This document shows, piece after piece, positions 47,848 through 57,810 of a DNA stretch of 64,000 nucleotides. The position numbers and the translations under genes are program-made. The notes beneath the pieces were generated by a model. The model made no database searches and was not told the origin of the DNA. It was given only the letters and a program-made list of their open reading frames with translations. Location of the stretch: contig JAXIVH010000324.1 of the NCBI GenBank assembly GCA_036785325.1, forward strand, positions 62,001 through 126,000, given 5' to 3'. The stretch's first letter is position 1, and each line of letters opens with the position of its first letter. The stretch is from Urophycis tenuis (Eukaryota > Chordata > Actinopteri > Gadiformes > Phycidae).

Positions 47848-50045
47848 GGGGACCCGGCGTTTAACACCCCCCTCCAGTGATGGAAGAAAGCGTCGCCAGT
47901 CTCCGCTGTCCAGCTGATGTTGTCCTCCTCAGTGGAGAACTGGCTTTGCGGCAGGAGGGGGATGTGGGGCATGTTCCTCTCCAACTGCTGGTTGAGGACG
48001 GCGAGGTTCTCCTGCTCCTCTGTAGGGAGGGCCGTGGAGAAGTTGACCTGCTGGATCAACACCTCCGCTCCAGGGAACCGCTTCCTGGCCGCTCTCAACG
48101 CAGCCTGGGCATTCTTAATCGTTGTCTCTTTTGACTTGTTGGCCCTGCTATAGATACCAAACGACATGATTATTTTTTCTACGACCAGCCCCTCAATAGG
48201 GGTGGTCTTCTCCATCAGGGCCTGCGCGTGCCTGAAATGGGATTCAGGGAAACAGTCCACCTGCAGGTCCTGGATGTCATGTTCAGGGAGGCTAGCAAGG
48301 TTAGAGTCACCCATAATGAGCCACTTAGAGCCCACGTTGAGGTTCCAGTCCAACAACTTACGTGCCGTATGTGGGTGCACCCTGACCCTGCGACCTCCCC
48401 TTCTCTCGGTGGTGGTCTCGTCTCTCGGCTCCTCACCTCGGTCCCGGACAGACCGCAATACCTCCGCGGCGGCCCGTGAGGTGGAAGGGCCCTCGTCGTG
48501 GTCCTCCAGATCGAGGAGGTCCCCGGTCCCCGATGCGTCGGGCCCCGGGGATGGAGAAGGAGAACAGGGGGTGGGTCCTCCCACCAACTCACCTCTTCTC
48601 CCTCGTGTGAGTCCCAGAAGGCCGTCCTCCCCGTCAGCCCCGTCATCCTCGTCCGACGAGACTTCAGGGGACGCCCTCCTGGCCCTCCTGGGGGCCCTCC
48701 GTTCCAGGGGGGGACACGCCATTGGCTGCGAGGGGGTGAGGACGGCCGCCGTCGGGGGGACGAACCAATCCGGCGACAGCTCCTCCAAGCCCGTCACGGT
48801 GCCGGACCCCGCAGAGGCCGGTCTCGCTGGCGTGCCCCGGGTCCCGGTCGCCGGAGGTGGGCGGTGAGGGCCAGCATGACGAGCCGGCGATGAGGTGGGG
48901 GAAGACAGTGCGCGGCCGGAAGGCAACAGCGACGCCGACGGAGCCCTGGACCTCGGGGGCAGAACGTCAGGGACCAGGATCGGTGTGGGGTCCCTCTCCT
49001 GCTCCCACAGCGTCGTGAGCCTGGTCTCAGCGGCGTCGAGCGTCTCCCCAGTGAGACGGGGCAGGTTCCTGCGGGCCCAGCGGGTCGCCACACCGAAGGC
49101 CTCCCTCCAGGTCTCATTGAGGAGACCCCTGAGTCTCCCAAACAAGTCCTCAAGGCATTCCTCATAGTGTTGCCTTAATATAAGGCAAATTGTGTGTCCC
49201 CACTCCCTCGCAGCCCCCTCTATCAGGAGGCGCGTGGTCTGAGTAGGGACCGCTGGTTTAATCATGGCGGCCAGCGTGGCCACCATTTTGTGAATGGTCC
49301 GGGGCCCTTCCCCACGGGCCCCAGATGACACGTTAGAAAGGTGGTGGGTCACCTTAATTACAGCGTACAGTTCTTTAATGAGACGCTTCAATTCCAAATT
49401 GGCAGGGATACGCCTCACCTCATGTCCATCGCGGTCGCGATCCGGTCCTCTGGCGACGTCAGCGTAGGTCCCGGTACCAGGCCCAAAGCCAGACCGCCGA
49501 GAAGCCCCAGGCGGAGGCACTGGCCAGTTTAGGTTAGGGGGGTTACCCCTCCAATAACGGAGGGGAGGTGCACGGTCCATCCGACCGTGGAACCCCCGGC
49601 GGTCATAGCCCCGGTACCCGGCCCGAGGACCCACGTCTCTCATAGGTGATCGGGGGTGCGTATCCCTGGTGTATGATAGGGGGCGTTGGTCCCTCTGGTG
49701 TGGGTGTCGACGTCTCTCTCTGGATGGTGAGGCGGGGCGCCTATTGGTAGGCCCCCTGGGTGGACGACGGGGAGGGCCCGGTGGCGGTGATGGACGCCGA
49801 GCCCTGGGTGGCGAGCGAGGGCGTCTCGTCATCGGAGGGGAGTAAACCCGCACGTACCTCTGCGGCGAGCGTGGTCTCTCCCTCATCCTGCCAGGCGGAC
49901 GTCCGTGCCACCGGGGTGATGGAGCCCGTCGATCATCGGACCACGTGCGCGGCCTATCCGTAGGCGCATAAACGTGTCCGTCCCAGGATGGCGAGCGTCG
50001 GCGATAACGGCGCCTGCCGTATCTAACCAATGTCCACTCGGACAT
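47844..50045 (-). CDS. ORF1 (SGNH-like), copy 8
   Basis: Same protein as at 5277-7478, followed by the ORF2 at 45649-47847. Confidence 0.85.
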   Translation of the reverse strand: MSEWTLVRYGRRRYRRRSPSWDGHVYAPTDRPRTWSDDRRAPSPRWHGRPPGRMRERPRSPQRYVRVYSPPMTRRPRSPPRARRPSPPPGPPRRPPRGPTNRRPASPSRERRRHPHQRDQRPLSYTRDTHPRSPMRDVGPRAGYRGYDRRGFHGRMDRAPPLRYWRGNPPNLNWPVPPPGASRRSGFGPGTGTYADVARGPDRDRDGHEVRRIPANLELKRLIKELYAVIKVTHHLSNVSSGARGEGPRTIHKMVATLAAMIKPAVPTQTTRLLIEGAAREWGHTICLILRQHYEECLEDLFGRLRGLLNETWREAFGVATRWARRNLPRLTGETLDAAETRLTTLWEQERDPTPILVPDVLPPRSRAPSASLLPSGRALSSPTSSPARHAGPHRPPPATGTRGTPARPASAGSGTVTGLEELSPDWFVPPTAAVLTPSQPMACPPLERRAPRRARRASPEVSSDEDDGADGEDGLLGLTRGRRGELVGGPTPCSPSPSPGPDASGTGDLLDLEDHDEGPSTSRAAAEVLRSVRDRGEEPRDETTTERRGGRRVRVHPHTARKLLDWNLNVGSKWLIMGDSNLASLPEHDIQDLQVDCFPESHFRHAQALMEKTTPIEGLVVEKIIMSFGIYSRANKSKETTIKNAQAALRAARKRFPGAEVLIQQVNFSTALPTEEQENLAVLNQQLERNMPHIPLLPQSQFSTEEDNISWTAETGDAFFHHWRGVLNAGSP

Positions 50046-50147
50046 TGTATTAGTGGAGAGTGTGATAACGCTGTGTCTCGAAAAAAATTAAATAAAAAAT
50101 TGGAACGAGAGTAAAAGTTTAACAAAGTAACTATTTATTTAAAACAA

Positions 50148-50198
50148 GTGCAAAAAACGACGTTTCGGCCAGTATTCTGGCCTTCTTCAGGTTTGCAC
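50148..50198 (-). ncRNA. Hammerhead ribozyme, unit 9
   Basis: Same as at 1500-1550; leader of the ORF1 starting at 50045. Confidence 0.88.
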
Positions 50199-50858
50199 AA
50201 AACTAAAAAACATAAAAAGCACAAATGTTGTGGCGAACTCTCTCTTGGCAGGTAAGGTTGAGACTGTGAGATCGCAAGGACCCCAACCCAATTGACTCCA
50301 ACAGGGAACGCCCTCCCATTTGATTGGAGCCAACAGGTTGGTTCCAGATCGCGGCAGCCCACAATCCCACCCCCTGTGCAACAGTTAATATAACTTTCTT
50401 TTATTGAAATATAATACAAGTAATAAGAGACACAGATAAGTAAATAAATAATAACTGAACACGGTAACAGCGAACATATATGTAGAAAAAAAATTAAATA
50501 TATTTTTTTATGTAAGGCGATCATGTGACTAACGTCACTTCTACAAACGAGTTAAAAAGAAAAACAATGAACATTAGTGGAGTTGATAATAATAAACAAA
50601 GTTGTTATATATAGAACTGATTATAGTGTTTTTATAAAAACTAAACATTTAATACAAACAAAGAAATGAATCAATTAGAAAAGTCGCGATCGCTGTTACC
50701 ATGATGTCATTGGCCAGCAGTCAGTAAATGACATCATGGTCCAAGCCCCACGCAATCAAATTCCAAACATTACATCCATATATATTTATTTTTATTGATA
50801 CTTGCAATACTCACCTACACCCAAAATATCCTGGATCTAAACTTGAATTGTAAATTAT
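50199..50858 (-). promoter_or_regulatory. Control region, unit 9
   Basis: Repeat of 1551-2210, with the inverted repeat at 50698-50740. Confidence 0.5.
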
Positions 50859-51715
50859 GATGTTGATTAGGGTCCAGGTCAGGGTCATCCAAAGCAGTTC
50901 CAATAGAGGTCAGAGGTCACTGTTAAGGTAGGTTATGGTTAGGTCTGAGGAACAATGTTATATTGAGGTTAAATTGAGGTTTTTGAAAATGAATGTTGAT
51001 TATGGTTAGGATTAGGGTTAGGGTTGGATCAAATTGGGTTATGATTAGGGTTTAGGGTTAGGGTAAGATTAAATTAGGTTATGTTTAGGATTAGGGTTAG
51101 GGTTAGGGTTAGAACAAATAGGGTTATGATTAGGGTTTAGGGTTAGGGTAAGATTAAATTAGGTTATGTTTAGGATTAGGGTTAGGGTTAGGGTTAGAAC
51201 AAATAGGGTTATGGTTAGGGTTAGGGTTAGGATTAGAATAAATTGGGTTAAGGTTAGGTCAAATTGGATTATGATGTTAGGCTGAGGTTAAGGTTAGGCC
51301 TAAGGAAACAATGTTATATTGCAATTAAATTAATTATTGTATTGAGGTTAGGGTTGGGGTGAGGGTTATGGTTAGGTCTGAGGAACAATGTTATATTGAG
51401 GTTAAGTTGAGGTTTTTGAAAATAAATGTTGATTATGGTTAGGATTAGGGTTAGGGTTGGATCAAATTGGGTTATGGTTAGGGTTTAGGGTTAGGGTAAG
51501 ATTAAATTAGGTTATGGTTAGGGTTAGGGTTAGGATTAGAACAAATAGGGTTATGGTTAGGGTTAGGGTTAGGATTAGAATAAATTGGGTTAGGGTTAGG
51601 TCAAATTGGATTATGATGTTAGGCTGAGGTTAAGGTTAGGCCTAAGGAAACAATGTTATATTACAATTAAATTAATTATTGTATTGAGGTTAGGGTTGGG
51701 GTGAGGGTGAGGGTT
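50859..51715 (+). repeat. Degenerate telomere-like tract, unit 9
   Basis: Repeat of 2211-3067. Confidence 0.9.
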
Positions 51716-51729
51716 CAGCTCAGGAGTCC

Positions 51730-53928
51730 TCACCAGGGGTAGATGGATTTTGCCCCCAGCAGGTGGAGCCAAACCATCACCCTGTCCCTCCTCTGTGCAG
51801 GGGTCCAGGTAACATTGCTCTGTAGTACAGTATACCTAAAGGCACCCAGACCATGCATAAGGAAATGCTGCACCACCGGTGAGTCAAGGTCCCCCTTGAG
51901 GTGCACTTCTAATCTAAGGCGCTTGATGTGGGACGATACCTGGACGCCGGTGCCGCCAACAAACTGCGCTGGACAAAGGGAGCAGAAAATCAGATAAATG
52001 CAGTTGGATGTTTTTGGGGTCGAGGCCTGTGTGACCTCGTGCCAGGCATGCGTTTGCTTATTAGAAATAAATCTCAATTTCATGAAATGTGTGTCTATAA
52101 TGGTCGTCCTTGCTCTGTCCTCTGATGAGGACAGGGTAGCCCGTACTAACATGTCCCTCAAGTTTTTACTACGCCTGAAGGCCGAGATGACCCTATATTC
52201 TGTAAAGGGCTCCTGCTGCCCCAGGAACCTCGCGAAGTTGGCCTTCAGGCTGCTGTTCAGAGTAACCGTCATTGAGCTATATGTGTTGATAAGGGGAATG
52301 GGCTTGTCCAGGCCCCTCTCAGTCCTGTCCGAGAAAGTCTTCAGACAGAGCCTGAGGAAGGACCTGGAATAACCCCTATCCCTCAAGGCCCTAAAGAGAA
52401 TGGCGACCGCCTGCCCAAAGTCCCCGTCCCTTGTACAAATCCTCCTGAATCTAAGGATCTGGGATTTCACCAGTCCCTTGTAGGTGTGCTTCGGGTGGAA
52501 GCTGCTTTTATGCAAGAGGGCGTGGGTGTCAGTCTTCTTAAAGAAGACTTTGATGTTTAATTTTAAATCGGTCAGAAAGTCCGGTCCCTTGTAAGTCGTG
52601 GTGTCAAGGAAGTCTATGGTCTGGGAGTTGAGTTCATAGGTCAATTGGATAGAAGGGTCGTAAGCGTTAAGTGTCAGTACAAATTGTGTGAATTGAATTT
52701 TGGAGCCCGGCCAAATTCCCCATATGTCATCCAAATATCTGTAGTAGTGTAGGGGCCTTAGGGGACAAGTGGCCAGGGCCTCCTCCTCCCAATTGGCCAT
52801 ATAAATATTGGCGTAGGCCGGGGCGAATTTCTTGCCCATAGCCGTGCCTTTAGTTTGGAGATAAAAGTCCCCATTGAAAATGAAATCGTTTTTAGTCAGG
52901 TTAATGTCTAGCAGCTTTAAGAGCTGCATGTCGGGTCGGGTCGGGTCGGGATACCTGTTGAAGAATCGTCTTACACACTGGATGCCGGCCTCTATAGGGA
53001 TGTTGGTGTAGAGGCTCTTGACATCCATGGAAAACAGTAGGGCCCCCGGTGGCACCTTGAGGCCCTTGACGATCCCCACAAAGTGGTAGGTATCCTTAAT
53101 ATAGGAGGGGTGTCTGGTCGAGAGGGGGTTAAGGAAGTGGTCGATGTATTCTGCTGTCCGGTACGTCTCACTGCCACAGTCTGAAACTATGGGCCTACCC
53201 GGAGGGACCTCAAAGGGGACCGTCCAGGTGGCGGGGTCCTTATGTATTTTTGGCAGTATATAAAAGCGTCTGGCCCTCGGTTCCTCATCCCCCCCGATTA
53301 GATAACGGCGTTGTTTAGAATTGATGAATTTAGCTCTAAAGAGGGAGTCAATGATGTTTATGACCTCTTTAATGGTGTCAAGGTAAATAGGTCCGTCTAA
53401 TTTCCGATAGTAGACCTCATCCCTGAGCTGGCGCTCTGCCTCTAGGACATATTGGTCCCTGCTGAGGACGACCACTGCAGATCCCTTGTCAGCGGGTTTA
53501 ATAACAATCTCCCTGTTTTGTTTTAGTTGGGTAAGGGCCTCTAGTTCGCCAGGCGATAGGTTGGGCTTCTCGCTGGGCGTCCTATACTGTTTTTTGAGTG
53601 TTGAAAGGTCACATGTTATGAGTCTGTGCAACGCCTCCGGGAGGGCCCCCGATGGGGGCGTCCAAAGGGAAGGGCCCCCGAAAGGCGGTGCAGTACCAGT
53701 ACTATCCTGGAAAAAGCTGATTAATTTGAGCCTCCTATGGTAATTATAAACATCACATTTCAATTGTTTTTTAAGCTCCCGTTCTAAACAGTGAGTAGGG
53801 ATAAAAGACAAACCTCTGTTCAAGAGGGTTGTCTGTGGCGCTGTTAAGCGTAGGTCCTTGGTCAAATTGACAATTGTCTTACCCCCTAAGGAGGGAACGT
53901 CCTTTACCCCTGCCGGTGTCGGGCTCAA
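51730..53928 (-). CDS. ORF2 PLE reverse transcriptase, copy 9
   Basis: Same 732 residues as at 3082-5280. Confidence 0.95.
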   Translation of the reverse strand: MSPTPAGVKDVPSLGGKTIVNLTKDLRLTAPQTTLLNRGLSFIPTHCLERELKKQLKCDVYNYHRRLKLISFFQDSTGTAPPFGGPSLWTPPSGALPEALHRLITCDLSTLKKQYRTPSEKPNLSPGELEALTQLKQNREIVIKPADKGSAVVVLSRDQYVLEAERQLRDEVYYRKLDGPIYLDTIKEVINIIDSLFRAKFINSKQRRYLIGGDEEPRARRFYILPKIHKDPATWTVPFEVPPGRPIVSDCGSETYRTAEYIDHFLNPLSTRHPSYIKDTYHFVGIVKGLKVPPGALLFSMDVKSLYTNIPIEAGIQCVRRFFNRYPDPTRPDMQLLKLLDINLTKNDFIFNGDFYLQTKGTAMGKKFAPAYANIYMANWEEEALATCPLRPLHYYRYLDDIWGIWPGSKIQFTQFVLTLNAYDPSIQLTYELNSQTIDFLDTTTYKGPDFLTDLKLNIKVFFKKTDTHALLHKSSFHPKHTYKGLVKSQILRFRRICTRDGDFGQAVAILFRALRDRGYSRSFLRLCLKTFSDRTERGLDKPIPLINTYSSMTVTLNSSLKANFARFLGQQEPFTEYRVISAFRRSKNLRDMLVRATLSSSEDRARTTIIDTHFMKLRFISNKQTHAWHEVTQASTPKTSNCIYLIFCSLCPAQFVGGTGVQVSSHIKRLRLEVHLKGDLDSPVVQHFLMHGLGAFRYTVLQSNVTWTPAQRRDRVMVWLHLLGAKSIYPW

Positions 53929-56126
53929 GGGGACCCGGCGTTTAACACCCCCCTCCAGTGATGGAAGAAAGCGTCGCCAGTCTCCGCTGTCCAGCTGATG
54001 TTGTCCTCCTCAGTGGAGAACTGGCTTTGCGGCAGGAGGGGGATGTGGGGCATGTTCCTCTCCAACTGCTGGTTGAGGACGGCGAGGTTCTCCTGCTCCT
54101 CTGTAGGGAGGGCCGTGGAGAAGTTGACCTGCTGGATCAACACCTCCGCTCCAGGGAACCGCTTCCTGGCCGCTCTCAACGCAGCCTGGGCATTCTTAAT
54201 CGTTGTCTCTTTTGACTTGTTGGCCCTGCTATAGATACCAAACGACATGATTATTTTTTCTACGACCAGCCCCTCAATAGGGGTGGTCTTCTCCATCAGG
54301 GCCTGCGCGTGCCTGAAATGGGATTCAGGGAAACAGTCCACCTGCAGGTCCTGGATGTCATGTTCAGGGAGGCTAGCAAGGTTAGAGTCACCCATAATGA
54401 GCCACTTAGAGCCCACGTTGAGGTTCCAGTCCAACAACTTACGTGCCGTATGTGGGTGCACCCTGACCCTGCGACCTCCCCTTCTCTCGGTGGTGGTCTC
54501 GTCTCTCGGCTCCTCACCTCGGTCCCGGACAGACCGCAATACCTCCGCGGCGGCCCGTGAGGTGGAAGGGCCCTCGTCGTGGTCCTCCAGATCGAGGAGG
54601 TCCCCGGTCCCCGATGCGTCGGGCCCCGGGGATGGAGAAGGAGAACAGGGGGTGGGTCCTCCCACCAACTCACCTCTTCTCCCTCGTGTGAGTCCCAGAA
54701 GGCCGTCCTCCCCGTCAGCCCCGTCATCCTCGTCCGACGAGACTTCAGGGGACGCCCTCCTGGCCCTCCTGGGGGCCCTCCGTTCCAGGGGGGGACACGC
54801 CATTGGCTGCGAGGGGGTGAGGACGGCCGCCGTCGGGGGGACGAACCAATCCGGCGACAGCTCCTCCAAGCCCGTCACGGTGCCGGACCCCGCAGAGGCC
54901 GGTCTCGCTGGCGTGCCCCGGGTCCCGGTCGCCGGAGGTGGGCGGTGAGGGCCAGCATGACGAGCCGGCGATGAGGTGGGGGAAGACAGTGCGCGGCCGG
55001 AAGGCAACAGCGACGCCGACGGAGCCCTGGACCTCGGGGGCAGAACGTCAGGGACCAGGATCGGTGTGGGGTCCCTCTCCTGCTCCCACAGCGTCGTGAG
55101 CCTGGTCTCAGCGGCGTCGAGCGTCTCCCCAGTGAGACGGGGCAGGTTCCTGCGGGCCCAGCGGGTCGCCACACCGAAGGCCTCCCTCCAGGTCTCATTG
55201 AGGAGACCCCTGAGTCTCCCAAACAAGTCCTCAAGGCATTCCTCATAGTGTTGCCTTAATATAAGGCAAATTGTGTGTCCCCACTCCCTCGCAGCCCCCT
55301 CTATCAGGAGGCGCGTGGTCTGAGTAGGGACCGCTGGTTTAATCATGGCGGCCAGCGTGGCCACCATTTTGTGAATGGTCCGGGGCCCTTCCCCACGGGC
55401 CCCAGATGACACGTTAGAAAGGTGGTGGGTCACCTTAATTACAGCGTACAGTTCTTTAATGAGACGCTTCAATTCCAAATTGGCAGGGATACGCCTCACC
55501 TCATGTCCATCGCGGTCGCGATCCGGTCCTCTGGCGACGTCAGCGTAGGTCCCGGTACCAGGCCCAAAGCCAGACCGCCGAGAAGCCCCAGGCGGAGGCA
55601 CTGGCCAGTTTAGGTTAGGGGGGTTACCCCTCCAATAACGGAGGGGAGGTGCACGGTCCATCCGACCGTGGAACCCCCGGCGGTCATAGCCCCGGTACCC
55701 GGCCCGAGGACCCACGTCTCTCATAGGTGATCGGGGGTGCGTATCCCTGGTGTATGATAGGGGGCGTTGGTCCCTCTGGTGTGGGTGTCGACGTCTCTCT
55801 CTGGATGGTGAGGCGGGGCGCCTATTGGTAGGCCCCCTGGGTGGACGACGGGGAGGGCCCGGTGGCGGTGATGGACGCCGAGCCCTGGGTGGCGAGCGAG
55901 GGCGTCTCGTCATCGGAGGGGAGTAAACCCGCACGTACCTCTGCGGCGAGCGTGGTCTCTCCCTCATCCTGCCAGGCGGACGTCCGTGCCACCGGGGTGA
56001 TGGAGCCCGTCGATCATCGGACCACGTGCGCGGCCTATCCGTAGGCGCATAAACGTGTCCGTCCCAGGATGGCGAGCGTCGGCGATAACGGCGCCTGCCG
56101 TATCTAACCAATGTCCACTCGGACAT
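53925..56126 (-). CDS. ORF1 (SGNH-like), copy 9
   Basis: Same protein as at 5277-7478, followed by the ORF2 at 51730-53928. Confidence 0.85.
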   Translation of the reverse strand: MSEWTLVRYGRRRYRRRSPSWDGHVYAPTDRPRTWSDDRRAPSPRWHGRPPGRMRERPRSPQRYVRVYSPPMTRRPRSPPRARRPSPPPGPPRRPPRGPTNRRPASPSRERRRHPHQRDQRPLSYTRDTHPRSPMRDVGPRAGYRGYDRRGFHGRMDRAPPLRYWRGNPPNLNWPVPPPGASRRSGFGPGTGTYADVARGPDRDRDGHEVRRIPANLELKRLIKELYAVIKVTHHLSNVSSGARGEGPRTIHKMVATLAAMIKPAVPTQTTRLLIEGAAREWGHTICLILRQHYEECLEDLFGRLRGLLNETWREAFGVATRWARRNLPRLTGETLDAAETRLTTLWEQERDPTPILVPDVLPPRSRAPSASLLPSGRALSSPTSSPARHAGPHRPPPATGTRGTPARPASAGSGTVTGLEELSPDWFVPPTAAVLTPSQPMACPPLERRAPRRARRASPEVSSDEDDGADGEDGLLGLTRGRRGELVGGPTPCSPSPSPGPDASGTGDLLDLEDHDEGPSTSRAAAEVLRSVRDRGEEPRDETTTERRGGRRVRVHPHTARKLLDWNLNVGSKWLIMGDSNLASLPEHDIQDLQVDCFPESHFRHAQALMEKTTPIEGLVVEKIIMSFGIYSRANKSKETTIKNAQAALRAARKRFPGAEVLIQQVNFSTALPTEEQENLAVLNQQLERNMPHIPLLPQSQFSTEEDNISWTAETGDAFFHHWRGVLNAGSP

Positions 56127-56228
56127 TGTATTAGTGGAGAGTGTGATAACGCTGTGTCTCGAAAAAAATTAAATAAAAAATTGGAACGAGAGTAAAAGTT
56201 TAACAAAGTAACTATTTATTTAAAACAA

Positions 56229-56279
56229 GTGCAAAAAACGACGTTTCGGCCAGTATTCTGGCCTTCTTCAGGTTTGCAC
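56229..56279 (-). ncRNA. Hammerhead ribozyme, unit 10
   Basis: Same as at 1500-1550; leader of the ORF1 starting at 56126. Confidence 0.88.
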
Positions 56280-56939
56280 AAAACTAAAAAACATAAAAAG
56301 CACAAATGTTGTGGCGAACTCTCTCTTGGCAGGTAAGGTTGAGACTGTGAGATCGCAAGGACCCCAACCCAATTGACTCCAACAGGGAACGCCCTCCCAT
56401 TTGATTGGAGCCAACAGGTTGGTTCCAGATCGCGGCAGCCCACAATCCCACCCCCTGTGCAACAGTTAATATAACTTTCTTTTATTGAAATATAATACAA
56501 GTAATAAGAGACACAGATAAGTAAATAAATAATAACTGAACACGGTAACAGCGAACATATATGTAGAAAAAAAATTAAATATATTTTTTTATGTAAGGCG
56601 ATCATGTGACTAACGTCACTTCTACAAACGAGTTAAAAAGAAAAACAATGAACATTAGTGGAGTTGATAATAATAAACAAAGTTGTTATATATAGAACTG
56701 ATTATAGTGTTTTTATAAAAACTAAACATTTAATACAAACAAAGAAATGAATCAATTAGAAAAGTCGCGATCGCTGTTACCATGATGTCATTGGCCAGCA
56801 GTCAGTAAATGACATCATGGTCCAAGCCCCACGCAATCAAATTCCAAACATTACATCCATATATATTTATTTTTATTGATACTTGCAATACTCACCTACA
56901 CCCAAAATATCCTGGATCTAAACTTGAATTGTAAATTAT
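56280..56939 (-). promoter_or_regulatory. Control region, unit 10
   Basis: Repeat of 1551-2210, with the inverted repeat at 56779-56821. Confidence 0.5.
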
Positions 56940-57796
56940 GATGTTGATTAGGGTCCAGGTCAGGGTCATCCAAAGCAGTTCCAATAGAGGTCAGAGGTCA
57001 CTGTTAAGGTAGGTTATGGTTAGGTCTGAGGAACAATGTTATATTGAGGTTAAATTGAGGTTTTTGAAAATGAATGTTGATTATGGTTAGGATTAGGGTT
57101 AGGGTTGGATCAAATTGGGTTATGATTAGGGTTTAGGGTTAGGGTAAGATTAAATTAGGTTATGTTTAGGATTAGGGTTAGGGTTAGGGTTAGAACAAAT
57201 AGGGTTATGATTAGGGTTTAGGGTTAGGGTAAGATTAAATTAGGTTATGTTTAGGATTAGGGTTAGGGTTAGGGTTAGAACAAATAGGGTTATGGTTAGG
57301 GTTAGGGTTAGGATTAGAATAAATTGGGTTAAGGTTAGGTCAAATTGGATTATGATGTTAGGCTGAGGTTAAGGTTAGGCCTAAGGAAACAATGTTATAT
57401 TGCAATTAAATTAATTATTGTATTGAGGTTAGGGTTGGGGTGAGGGTTATGGTTAGGTCTGAGGAACAATGTTATATTGAGGTTAAGTTGAGGTTTTTGA
57501 AAATAAATGTTGATTATGGTTAGGATTAGGGTTAGGGTTGGATCAAATTGGGTTATGGTTAGGGTTTAGGGTTAGGGTAAGATTAAATTAGGTTATGGTT
57601 AGGGTTAGGGTTAGGATTAGAACAAATAGGGTTATGGTTAGGGTTAGGGTTAGGATTAGAATAAATTGGGTTAGGGTTAGGTCAAATTGGATTATGATGT
57701 TAGGCTGAGGTTAAGGTTAGGCCTAAGGAAACAATGTTATATTACAATTAAATTAATTATTGTATTGAGGTTAGGGTTGGGGTGAGGGTGAGGGTT
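56940..57796 (+). repeat. Degenerate telomere-like tract, unit 10
   Basis: Repeat of 2211-3067. Confidence 0.9.
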
Positions 57797-57810
57797 CAGC
57801 TCAGGAGTCC